DNA from: Fidelibacterota bacterium
GTDB lineage: Bacteria; Fidelibacterota; UBA8477; JABMPR01
NCBI GenBank assembly: GCA_018650445.1
Contig: JABIFX010000131.1
Span: 1-33,858 of the forward strand
Length of the DNA stretch: 33,858 nucleotides
Direction of reading: 5' to 3'
The first letter of the stretch is position 1. Each line of letters starts with the position of its first letter. Below are positions 9,342 to 17,759 of this stretch, one piece after another. The translations under genes and the position numbers were made by a program. The notes under the pieces are model-generated. The model did not search any database, was not told the origin of the DNA, and saw nothing but the letters and a program-made list of their open reading frames with translations.

Positions 9342-11822
9342 CTATTTTAGAAAATCCCAGAAGGAGGTTTTTTCCTCCAATTTAATTGATGTAATTCCAT
9401 AGTTATCTACCACGAAACTCATCTCTCCACTGCGGGTAAACTCATCTGGTACTGGGAGTCCATCTGCCTGCAATTTGACAGGTCGGTCGGACCGATACTG
9501 AATCTTTGTATGAACCTGACCATCTTTCAGCACATATTCAAAATCCAGCTTGATACCGCGGTAATTCAAATTGTTGATCTCATAATTCGCACCCTCTTCG
9601 AATAGCATAGGTGAGAGTGATGGCGAAACATGGAAACCAGCAGCACCTGACTCTGTGAATTCTCTGAATCCAACTATATTTCGAATGAGCAGTGTTGGGA
9701 ATGTGGCTCCCCAACCATAATTTTCACATCCTCCGGCCCATTGATCGCCCCGTTTATAGGGCCACCATTCTGCGGCTACACCAGGTAGGCGGTAACTGTA
9801 TTTTGGAGATAATCCCGGTGCATCTTTTGGTTTGACATAGAGTGGCTCTGGCGAATTAGTACCTGGGAAAATACTATTACCAGAGTTCACCAGAATTTCT
9901 CCCACGAGCTCTCGCTGACCGGTATTCCAGGCTGCTTCTGTAAAGGGGAATAAAAAGCTTGGCCATTCCAACCAGAAGCGAAAGTTCTCTTTGAAGTATT
10001 GAAATATTTCTCCCGAACCTGCCTTTTGTTCTGGAGTTGCCAGGTCAAAGGAGAGTGGTGCCAACATCATAACAGAGTAGTAATCCCCAAGGATGATGGG
10101 CTCACCTGTTCGGGCATCAAAATCTCGGAATCGACCGTCTACGAACATATCTCTGGTTCGCTGTACTCTTAACTCTGCCAATTCCTGCCAGTAAAATATA
10201 TCATCATCTTGCCCGGCTACTTCTGCAAAAAGGATCATATTCTGGATCGCATTTGCCATGGCAGCTTCGATATCAACTGTGCGAACGTCCTCTGCACCAC
10301 CAGCCACATCTCCAAGACGAAAGCGTTTGCTCCCATCCTGACCAGACTCCCAGCTACAAGCACAATGAAACCAGCCATCCTCATCTGTTCGGTTTGCCAG
10401 CCACCATTCGATATAATCTCTCATATGAGGATAGAGTTCACTGATCCACTCATCATCATGGTCACGCTGATACAATGAGCGAATGACCCTGAAGGGCAAT
10501 CCCCAGATGGGTGCAGTCCCTGTCTCTTTAGCATTGCCACACACAAGATTGAGGCTGCCATCTTCCCTGGAACAGGGGATATTGTCTGCCGGGGCATCAG
10601 CAAAGACACCCAGAAGAACTTCCTTAGCCAACTCCATGTCTCCATAGCTCAGCGCCATAGCATCGATTGCAGATTCACCAAGCACCGCACGTGGAGTATG
10701 TACCTGCATGCCATCCCAGTGGTGCTTATAGATCCCTACAGGAGGATGTATATTCATGCGAATGGTTTCCTGATGATAGAGGAATCCATTCTTCCAATCA
10801 ACTGGCCAGGCACCGCCTAGAGTTGGGGCATTCATATAGTATGCATTATCTACAACTATTTTTTCTGCCTGAACTGCTGCCACCCGAGAATTGGCCATTT
10901 CATGGGCCGCCACGACCTCTTCTTCACGAAGACCACGGGTAAGCATGAAATTAAGATGTTTCTTTTTACCTGCCTGAGCATCGACCTGATAACTCAACAG
11001 ATTATTCATGTGTCCCAGACTTTCCCCCTCTACGATGGGATCCCTTTTCGAGTAAATTCGAAGGCTGGTGAAACCGTCGCTGCTACTGAGGTCTCCAGAA
11101 GATATCCATGAGGCTAGAATGCTGTCGTTCACGGTTGCTTTGTTGGCAATACTGGGGATATCTGCACCCATGACAAAGATATCTCCATCGGCGTAAAATT
11201 TGCTCACTGCCAGGTCTGCTTCTTCATTGTAGCGGGACACAATCCCATCACAACCCCAATATCCCTTGTAGATATCTCCGAAGACATTTATTGCATGGAT
11301 AAGAACTTCCTGGTTTTTCTCACTTCGGTTCTCTATCTGAAAATTACAGGCAAGGGAATGCTCACCCACCTGAAAGTAGGATAGACTAAAATCCAGGTCA
11401 GATATCTGAAAACGATAGCTAAACATATTTTGACTATGATAGTCCGAGATGACCTTCACCCCGCTGGCTTTGAAATCCTCAAGATTCTGATAGACGATAC
11501 CATCTATTTCCAGAGCGAAGTTCATTAGTGAGAGGTAGTTCCGATGCCTGGTAAGGCCAAATCCAAATTTCCCACCGCCATAGGGCCAGGGAAGGGGTCT
11601 TGCCCAGAATCCAAATCCCAATGGTGGGACACTACGCAAGACGCCACTACGATTCAATGCAGCTGTATGGTAGGGATTGGCCAAATAGCCATTCGGTGTA
11701 TACTCATCGACAGGGAATAGTGCTTCAACCTGATTTTCTGGACCAATTTCCCAGGTCCGCGATTGCGAGAAAACAGTGCCGGTACATATCAAAACTAATA
11801 GCAGAACACTCAGGTGTTTCAT
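9342..11822 (-). CDS. Six-hairpin (MGH1-like) glycoside hydrolase
   Basis: The start was set at 11822, giving 826 residues. The ATG there overlaps the TGA of the upstream sulfatase (ATGA) and directly begins a good signal peptide (MKHLSVLL... to VFSQS); an ATG seven codons upstream would add a charged MGKGKPR prefix. An N-terminal beta-sandwich of about 300 residues precedes an (alpha/alpha)6 region. In the latter, WESGQD at about 491-496 resembles the general-acid motif of clan GH-G (GH37, GH63, mannosylglycerate hydrolase-like) enzymes, and a Glu at about 700 (GGCENYGWG) is a candidate second catalytic residue. No CAZy family could be assigned. A paralogue lies at the left edge. It is probably a periplasmic exo-glycosidase, but linkage and sugar cannot be named from sequence. 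Confidence 0.8.
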   Translation of the reverse strand: MKHLSVLLLVLICTGTVFSQSRTWEIGPENQVEALFPVDEYTPNGYLANPYHTAALNRSGVLRSVPPLGFGFWARPLPWPYGGGKFGFGLTRHRNYLSLMNFALEIDGIVYQNLEDFKASGVKVISDYHSQNMFSYRFQISDLDFSLSYFQVGEHSLACNFQIENRSEKNQEVLIHAINVFGDIYKGYWGCDGIVSRYNEEADLAVSKFYADGDIFVMGADIPSIANKATVNDSILASWISSGDLSSSDGFTSLRIYSKRDPIVEGESLGHMNNLLSYQVDAQAGKKKHLNFMLTRGLREEEVVAAHEMANSRVAAVQAEKIVVDNAYYMNAPTLGGAWPVDWKNGFLYHQETIRMNIHPPVGIYKHHWDGMQVHTPRAVLGESAIDAMALSYGDMELAKEVLLGVFADAPADNIPCSREDGSLNLVCGNAKETGTAPIWGLPFRVIRSLYQRDHDDEWISELYPHMRDYIEWWLANRTDEDGWFHCACSWESGQDGSKRFRLGDVAGGAEDVRTVDIEAAMANAIQNMILFAEVAGQDDDIFYWQELAELRVQRTRDMFVDGRFRDFDARTGEPIILGDYYSVMMLAPLSFDLATPEQKAGSGEIFQYFKENFRFWLEWPSFLFPFTEAAWNTGQRELVGEILVNSGNSIFPGTNSPEPLYVKPKDAPGLSPKYSYRLPGVAAEWWPYKRGDQWAGGCENYGWGATFPTLLIRNIVGFREFTESGAAGFHVSPSLSPMLFEEGANYEINNLNYRGIKLDFEYVLKDGQVHTKIQYRSDRPVKLQADGLPVPDEFTRSGEMSFVVDNYGITSIKLEEKTSFWDFLK

Positions 11823-13384
11823 TCTAGGTTTTCCTTTTCCCATGCGCGACGAAGGCGCCCAATACGCACCCGTTCCAGGGCTTTTTCATGATTGTACAGA
11901 CGCTTCTTAATCATCTCTAGTTCTGTCTGCAGGGAGTCCACTTTCGAACTATTTTTCTCCATTGATAGCTCTTTTGTTAGACGCTCTTCGATCTCTTGAT
12001 CCCGAACTGTCCATCTGCGTAAGTCGGCCTCCCGGTTGACCCTCAACGCTTCCAGATCCTCAGCCTCAACATCTTTCAAGTATTTTTCCAGTGTTGTGCG
12101 CATATCTGCAGCTAGCTCAGTATTCTGGGTGGTAGCATCCTGGTTCTCCCCCATGTCTAAAGAGAGGTCAAAAAGCCGGCATTCTTCTGTATTAAGGTCT
12201 TTTACCAGTTTGTAATCCCCTCTGATAATGCAGGCCATGGGTAGGCTATCAAACCAGGGATAGTAAAAGATGAGATCTTTGGTCCCTCTGATCACTTCTT
12301 TATCTGATTGATTAAATATTAAAGGGCTGATATCACCACCGTCAAATTCTGGGGCCATTGGGGTGTTGTCCCCTGCTAACGACTTGATAGTTGGGAGGAA
12401 ATCCCATTGTGCAATGGGGGCTTGGCAACGACTACCAGCAGCTATTCCTGGTCCGCTTATAATAGTGGGAATTCGAACACCCCCCTCCCATAAACTGGCC
12501 TTCCCCCCGCGTAATAAACCATCTTCCCAGAAATCGCCTCCATTATCAGAAGTGAAGATGAAGTAGGTATTATCAGTGATGTTGAGGGTCTTCATCTCAT
12601 CCAACAGCCCACCCAGACCAGTGTCCATATCCTCAACCATTGCAGCGTAAACTGCTGCGTCACCTTCCAGACCAAGCCCTTCATACTTTTTGATGGTTTC
12701 AGGAAGGGCAAAATGTCCAACATGAGCTGCATAGTGTGAGATTTGCATGAAGAAGGGTCTATCTGCTGTTACCTGTTCACGCATGAACTTCCGAGCAGTT
12801 GTTGTCACGCTAAAAATCCGTTTGGGGTCATCTACTGGTAATCTGGTTTTCTCCCCATCGACATAGCGCCAGTCACCATGCCAGTTATCAGTATCCCCAT
12901 CACTGACATCATAACCACCATCTTCAGGTTCTTTCGGTGTACAACCCCATTTTCCAAAGTGTGCTGTTACGTAGGTTGGGTCGACTTCCTTCAGGATTTT
13001 TGGTATGGTTGGACTGTTTTCATCAAAATCCATTTTCCCCAGTAGGATCGAGTGGTGTAAACGTGTGGGCGTTTTCCCGGTCAATACAGCATCGCGGGTA
13101 GGACTACATACGGGGCTAGCCGCATAGGCTTGGCTAAAGGTCATCCCTTGGTCTGATAAACGCTGAAGATTCGGTGTTTGCTGGATGGGATGATATGACT
13201 TCTCCCACTTCAGGGACATTCTAACTGCAGTATCAGCCCAACCTAGATCGTCTGCAAGTATCAAAATAATATTTGGTCTGGTCTGTCTTTGGGACATACA
13301 CGCTCCCAGCCCTAATGTACTCACACCCACTACTCCAACACCTGTGGCCTGCAGAAACTCCCTTCTAGACATGTGTCTGTTCAT
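11819..13384 (-). CDS. S1 family sulfatase with C-terminal coiled coil, Tat lipoprotein
   Basis: The 521-residue sulfatase has C93-S-P-T-R97 as formylglycine site, D45-D46, H221, D280-N281-G and K295. Where most relatives have GKWH it has GKWG (144-147), so the active-site His that contacts the sulfate in arylsulfatase A is absent; some S1 subfamilies appear to share this variant. MSRREFLQ begins a twin-arginine signal ending in LGAC, giving C29 as lipid anchor. The last 80-90 residues are highly charged and heptad-like, rich in Glu, Lys, Arg and Leu, and resemble a coiled coil, which is unusual for this family and might mediate partner binding. AGAGGG precedes the ATG by six bases. Its stop overlaps the next gene's start, and the gene before it ends 2 nt away, so translation is probably coupled. 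Confidence 0.9.
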   Translation of the reverse strand: MNRHMSRREFLQATGVGVVGVSTLGLGACMSQRQTRPNIILILADDLGWADTAVRMSLKWEKSYHPIQQTPNLQRLSDQGMTFSQAYAASPVCSPTRDAVLTGKTPTRLHHSILLGKMDFDENSPTIPKILKEVDPTYVTAHFGKWGCTPKEPEDGGYDVSDGDTDNWHGDWRYVDGEKTRLPVDDPKRIFSVTTTARKFMREQVTADRPFFMQISHYAAHVGHFALPETIKKYEGLGLEGDAAVYAAMVEDMDTGLGGLLDEMKTLNITDNTYFIFTSDNGGDFWEDGLLRGGKASLWEGGVRIPTIISGPGIAAGSRCQAPIAQWDFLPTIKSLAGDNTPMAPEFDGGDISPLIFNQSDKEVIRGTKDLIFYYPWFDSLPMACIIRGDYKLVKDLNTEECRLFDLSLDMGENQDATTQNTELAADMRTTLEKYLKDVEAEDLEALRVNREADLRRWTVRDQEIEERLTKELSMEKNSSKVDSLQTELEMIKKRLYNHEKALERVRIGRLRRAWEKENLE

Positions 13385-13386
13385 GT

Positions 13387-16224
13387 TTATCCCTCTCGCT
13401 CAATCCTAACAATAAATTTCTTCAGTTTGCCAACTGGTGATTCCACCCCTTTGGGTTCTTTACTGGCAACCTCAAACTTTTCCATATGCTGATCATTGAT
13501 GTACAGATTGTATTTTCCTGTTGATAAACCTGAAATATTCATAGAGAAGGGCTGTCTTTTTCCACTGGCTTTTTCTATTGTAAGAGCGATAGAGGTTCCG
13601 CTAGGCGTAACTAAGATGGATTCTTCACTGCCAAAACGATCACTTAACAACTCCAGATGTAGTTCTTTATCCCCTCTCATATCATGAAAATGACGACGCA
13701 TTCCATCACGGGGAACGATTCCAGAATCCTTCATGATACCACCGTAAACAACTGGACCAAAAATCGGATCATCAATTGCGATGGTCGCTGCTGCGTTCAA
13801 ACCACCGGCCAATCCATGGTCGATCTCTCCATCCACAAACCAGGGGCCACGGGGAATGTCATGATGCATCCAGGATTTACCGAATTTGTGGTTGGCAAAA
13901 TTCCAGCCTACTGCGCCATCATTTTCCGGTCCAGGATACCAGTACCCATAATTGCTTTCAGATGTACCACTATTCACCAGAGCCCAGGAACTCAGGAGGG
14001 ATGCATATCCAAGACGCAAATATTCAGCAGGTCTATCACTGGTGTACAGGGCATAGTCCAGAATACTCCAACCTCCCATTTGAGACATATAATCCAGACT
14101 GTGGTCATCTACCTGAGCTGCACCCAGGAAGTAATAGGAAGTCTCCAACCAGCCACGCATGGAGATATTTGCAGCGATCTGGCGTTCCATGAAGTCCTCT
14201 GCATCAGCAGGAGACACATCGGGGTGACTATACCATTTTTTGGTATTCCTGTCAAACCACAGGTTCTCATCAGGTTCGAGTGGGTGATCTATGGCGTATC
14301 TAGCGATGGCATGAGTTGATTCAAATGCGGTCCGATCGAATACGAATTCTGATCCGAAGGGTGTGGGGTCATCATAAATAAAGTACTTCACCTTTTTATC
14401 CCACTCACCACGGAGATAGGCTGCTTGCTCAACCATACCCTCATTCTCCAAGGCATCCATGAGTCCAGTGATATATTTTTCATGAAAATTGCCCAGCTTG
14501 TAGGCCCAGTCGGCATAGCCATGATGACTCCATTGTGGCTTACCAGGCATATGGATGGAATAGGGTACCTGGAAGAAAGCTCTGGCAGTACCATATGCAC
14601 GTTCTAGATACCCCTGCGCGTCCAAGTATTTCACCATCTTGGGATTTGCTTTTGCGATGAGGTACATATCGTAATAGAGCATGAAGTAGGTGGTATAATC
14701 GAAAGTCCGCCACATGCGCTCCGGTCCAAGTCCCATCCCTGCAGGTGTGCTCCACTGTCTCTCTAGAGATTTTATTCTATCTGGGTCAGTGGTTCCCCAC
14801 TCAGTCGTGCGGTTCAGATACCAGTTTTCACTGCCATAGATACCATATGGGTGCGGAAACTCTTTGTCTGTCCGTTGGTGTTTTCCCCAAACAAAGTTTT
14901 TAATGAAATATTCGAGGCTAGCAATTTCTACCTTGTCTGGATGGGCCACATTCTTTTCTGCCAGAAAGACACATTTGGAATTGGATGGGTCATCTGACCC
15001 TCCCACCATGTAATCCATAAGACCACCCTTGTTTTCAGGACCGAGCAACTCAGCTTTGCGCATATCCCACAAGCTGTACAAACCATTGTACCACTTACGA
15101 TTTTTGTGTTGCTGTTTCTCCACAATGAATTGTGCCCGTTTCTTCACTAAAGTTTCCAGTGGCTCGGTAACAAAAAACTCCAACAGTGTAGTTTTTCCTT
15201 CATCATGATATATGGTCAACATATTTTCCCCTAATTGGGAGAAATGAACAGTATAGAGATGCTCTCCACTCGATTTGACTTCCCCAGGCAAAATCTGTGT
15301 TTTCTCAGGAAATTCAGCACGAATATCATTGATTTCAGCTTGTGTTCGGAGACTAAATTGAACAGGTAAATCAGTTGGTATGCTCATGCCGGGGATAACC
15401 TGGATATCAAATCCATTGTTAATGTAAAGTGCGTTTCGTACACCATCGTAGTCGGCACCCCATACGAAACTAAAGTCATAGTTCTGACTGTGCGTGTTTG
15501 AGTCGACAGGACCAAGGATCAGGTTCGTATGTTCTTGTCGCCAGGTTCCAGATTTTTCCAGGCCAGATTTCGCTGAATGAATAAAGGCAGTTGTGTTATT
15601 GTCATAATATTCAAATCGACTATCGCCCTGGGGTTGCATGAGGAGATATGGACCGACCCCATTGGCTCGCATCCAGAAGATGAAGGAGCCATGCCCATTG
15701 ATGAGTCTGTGCATGTTAAGACGATTCTGATAGGTCTTTGCCACAGCATCGGCTTCCATGAGATCGCCACCGACATAGTCAGTATTCATGGTCAATGGCA
15801 AACCTACATCGCCAATCTCCAGTGATTCCTCTGTTAAATTCTTGAACACCAATGACGCCGAGAGCTTATCGCCATTCAGTGACAGGGTTTTTAGAACTTC
15901 CAGGTTTCCTTCCAGGGTATAGCGAACCTGAAACCCTGTGGAGTTTGCATCGACCACTGGTTTCTCGACTTCAGAGAGATAGATACTCTGCCATGAACCA
16001 CCTTTTAGGCGAAAGGTGATGAGGGCATCCAGAAGTTGGTGGCCTGACTTTATGTACTCCGTAGCATAAACATCATTGGTACGCTGCAGACTTACCAGCC
16101 CAGCCAATTGATCATCCATTTTGAGTGTGAATTCATTACTTGAGACTTCAGTAATTGCCGCCAAAATTGGATTCGTATAAACAAAGAGAATGAGAAGGAA
16201 GATAAACAGACCCTTTTGTCGCAT
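13387..16224 (-). CDS. Large exported protein, possibly DUF5695-type glycan-active enzyme
   Basis: The start chosen at 16224 gives 945 residues: this ATG begins a clean signal peptide (MRQKGLFIFLLILFVY... to ILA), follows AAGGTG, and lies 1 nt after the preceding sulfatase stop. An ATG 14 codons upstream would put a polar stretch before it. The N-terminal 330 residues look like a beta-sandwich. From about 360 to 800 the sequence is helical and rich in Trp, Tyr and His (DYMVGGSDDPS, WSHHGYADWAYKLGNF, GYWYPGPENDGAVGWNF), like an (alpha/alpha)n toroid of glycosidases or lyases, with a small beta domain at the end. It resembles, from memory, proteins annotated DUF5695; that assignment is unchecked. 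Its place inside a sulfatase/glycosidase cassette suggests polysaccharide cleavage, perhaps the missing backbone-cutting step. No catalytic residues can be named. Confidence 0.65.
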   Translation of the reverse strand: MRQKGLFIFLLILFVYTNPILAAITEVSSNEFTLKMDDQLAGLVSLQRTNDVYATEYIKSGHQLLDALITFRLKGGSWQSIYLSEVEKPVVDANSTGFQVRYTLEGNLEVLKTLSLNGDKLSASLVFKNLTEESLEIGDVGLPLTMNTDYVGGDLMEADAVAKTYQNRLNMHRLINGHGSFIFWMRANGVGPYLLMQPQGDSRFEYYDNNTTAFIHSAKSGLEKSGTWRQEHTNLILGPVDSNTHSQNYDFSFVWGADYDGVRNALYINNGFDIQVIPGMSIPTDLPVQFSLRTQAEINDIRAEFPEKTQILPGEVKSSGEHLYTVHFSQLGENMLTIYHDEGKTTLLEFFVTEPLETLVKKRAQFIVEKQQHKNRKWYNGLYSLWDMRKAELLGPENKGGLMDYMVGGSDDPSNSKCVFLAEKNVAHPDKVEIASLEYFIKNFVWGKHQRTDKEFPHPYGIYGSENWYLNRTTEWGTTDPDRIKSLERQWSTPAGMGLGPERMWRTFDYTTYFMLYYDMYLIAKANPKMVKYLDAQGYLERAYGTARAFFQVPYSIHMPGKPQWSHHGYADWAYKLGNFHEKYITGLMDALENEGMVEQAAYLRGEWDKKVKYFIYDDPTPFGSEFVFDRTAFESTHAIARYAIDHPLEPDENLWFDRNTKKWYSHPDVSPADAEDFMERQIAANISMRGWLETSYYFLGAAQVDDHSLDYMSQMGGWSILDYALYTSDRPAEYLRLGYASLLSSWALVNSGTSESNYGYWYPGPENDGAVGWNFANHKFGKSWMHHDIPRGPWFVDGEIDHGLAGGLNAAATIAIDDPIFGPVVYGGIMKDSGIVPRDGMRRHFHDMRGDKELHLELLSDRFGSEESILVTPSGTSIALTIEKASGKRQPFSMNISGLSTGKYNLYINDQHMEKFEVASKEPKGVESPVGKLKKFIVRIEREG

Positions 16225-16225
16225 C

Positions 16226-17728
16226 CTATTCACCTTGCCATGTATGATCACGAACAGTTGGGTCATAATCTTTACAGTTCTCTGGAATTGTGATATTATT
16301 GGATCGGCGCCATTCTCTCAACATGGCCAACAGGCTTGCGGCCCGTTCTGGTTGGCTTTCCGCAAGATTCTGACTTTCACCAATATCATCTTTAAGATTG
16401 TACAGCTCTAACTCCCCCGTATCAAAAAATTCTATCAGTTTCCAATCACCCTTGCGGATGGCACCTGCACTGCGCCCTTCCAGGAAATGTTTTTTCTCAA
16501 GCGGATAATGCCAGTAGTTGGTATCTCGGTCCAATTTGGTGGTTGGATTTCGTAATACTGTGGCAAAGGAAACACCGTCAAGTAATTGGTTTTTGTCTGG
16601 TTCAATCTGCACCAGATCAAGTATTGTAGGATAAAAGTCGAGGATATTCACAACTTCATCACAGGTGGTATTTTGAGGTAGAGTCCCGAGCCAGGAGGCG
16701 ATCATTGGTTCACGAATACCCCCTTCATAAAGCTGGCTTTTGGCTCCCCGGAGCGGAGCATTGCTGGTGACGTTGTGTTCTCCACCATTATCACTGGTGA
16801 AAATAATCACTGTATTTTCAAGCAGATCATGAGCTTTGAGTTTTTCTACGATCATGCCCACGCCATCATCAATAGTTTCTATCATTGCAGCGAGGTGAGG
16901 GTTGTGATCCATAGCCCAGTGATTCATAGGATCTCCCTCAAATCCAGCGTCCTGACACAGGTAGCAGGTATCCCTCTCGCTTGGTCCAGGTGCGTGTTTT
17001 TGGCGATATTTTTCGACCAGATCTGGTCTACCATTGAGGATGGTGTGGGGAGCAAAATGACTGAGATAGAGGAAGAATGGTTTCTCCGAATTTCGGTCAA
17101 TGAAATCTACAGCCTCAAGGTTCATTCGATCCGTGAGATATTCTCCTTCACCGAGACGTGCATCTTCGGTGCTCAGCCATCTCATTTTCTGATCCCGAAA
17201 GACATATGGATGGAAATTAGCTCCATTTCCTACACCCTTGATCTCCGTGCAGAACACTTCATCAAAACCATGGTCCTCTGCACGGACCTCATTCTTTGAG
17301 CCATGAATAGCATATCCGGAAAGGTGCCATTTCCCGACCATTCCATTTGTGTAGCCATTCCTTTTAAGCATCTCGGCTATGGTGACATGGGCTGTTGACA
17401 GTGCCTCGTCCGCTTCTGGGCGGAGGTAATCTGTTATACCCACACGGGCGGGAAACTGCCCTGTCAAAACACTGGCCCTGGTTGGTGAACATACTGGGGC
17501 TGGTGCATAGGCCTGTGTAAAGCGAATTCCGTGAGTGGCCAATGTATCTATGTGAGGCGTCTCATTAAAATCATTGCCATAACAACCCAGTTCTGCCCAG
17601 CCCAAATCATCGGCCATGATATAGATGATATTTGGCTTTTTTCCTGCTTGAGGCTTACAACCAAGTAACCCAAGACTGACGGCGGCACTGCCCAGAGCCG
17701 CATTTTTCAGAAAATCTCGTCTTTTCAT
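16226..17728 (-). CDS. S1 family sulfatase, Tat lipoprotein (tandem copy 2)
   Basis: The 500-residue type I sulfatase has C80-S-P-T-R84 as formylglycine motif, D40-D41, GKWH at 132-135, H228 in APHT, D313-N314-GG and K330, a complete active-site set. KRRDFLK starts a twin-arginine signal that ends in LLGC, so C24 is a likely lipid anchor. It is closely similar over its full length to the sulfatase just upstream at 17760-19277 (about four residues in five by eye). The pair also shares a 39-nt identical DNA block, so it looks like a fairly recent duplication. The ATG is nine bases after GAGGAG. One nucleotide separates its stop from the start of the next gene. Whether the two copies differ in target sulfate is unknown. 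Confidence 0.92.
   Translation of the reverse strand: MKRRDFLKNAALGSAAVSLGLLGCKPQAGKKPNIIYIMADDLGWAELGCYGNDFNETPHIDTLATHGIRFTQAYAPAPVCSPTRASVLTGQFPARVGITDYLRPEADEALSTAHVTIAEMLKRNGYTNGMVGKWHLSGYAIHGSKNEVRAEDHGFDEVFCTEIKGVGNGANFHPYVFRDQKMRWLSTEDARLGEGEYLTDRMNLEAVDFIDRNSEKPFFLYLSHFAPHTILNGRPDLVEKYRQKHAPGPSERDTCYLCQDAGFEGDPMNHWAMDHNPHLAAMIETIDDGVGMIVEKLKAHDLLENTVIIFTSDNGGEHNVTSNAPLRGAKSQLYEGGIREPMIASWLGTLPQNTTCDEVVNILDFYPTILDLVQIEPDKNQLLDGVSFATVLRNPTTKLDRDTNYWHYPLEKKHFLEGRSAGAIRKGDWKLIEFFDTGELELYNLKDDIGESQNLAESQPERAASLLAMLREWRRSNNITIPENCKDYDPTVRDHTWQGE
16480..16518. repeat. 39-nt identical block shared by the tandem sulfatases (copy in second gene)
   Basis: It is identical to 18029-18067 and encodes the TxYWHYPLEKKHFL region of the sulfatase. 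It marks the pair as a recent duplication or a gene-conversion tract. Confidence 0.85.
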
Positions 17729-17759
17729 TAGATTCTACTCCTCACACTTGGATTTTTCT

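Noticed and set aside
11823..11843. Upstream ATG for the six-hairpin glycosidase
   Set aside because: It adds a basic MGKGKPR prefix ahead of a good signal peptide and overlaps the previous gene by 25 nt. The ATGA overlap at 11819-11822 is a better start.
13684..14319. A 211-codon open frame on the plus strand, antisense to the DUF5695-like gene
   Set aside because: It lies entirely opposite a well-supported gene with signal peptide and ribosome-binding site, has no ribosome-binding site of its own, and its product is unlike any protein I know. Long antisense frames are common opposite biased codons.
16775..17299. A 174-codon plus-strand open frame opposite the sulfatase
   Set aside because: It is a shadow of the sulfatase gene, whose catalytic motifs fix the coding strand. 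The related sulfatase at 17760-19277 gives only a shorter and different frame.
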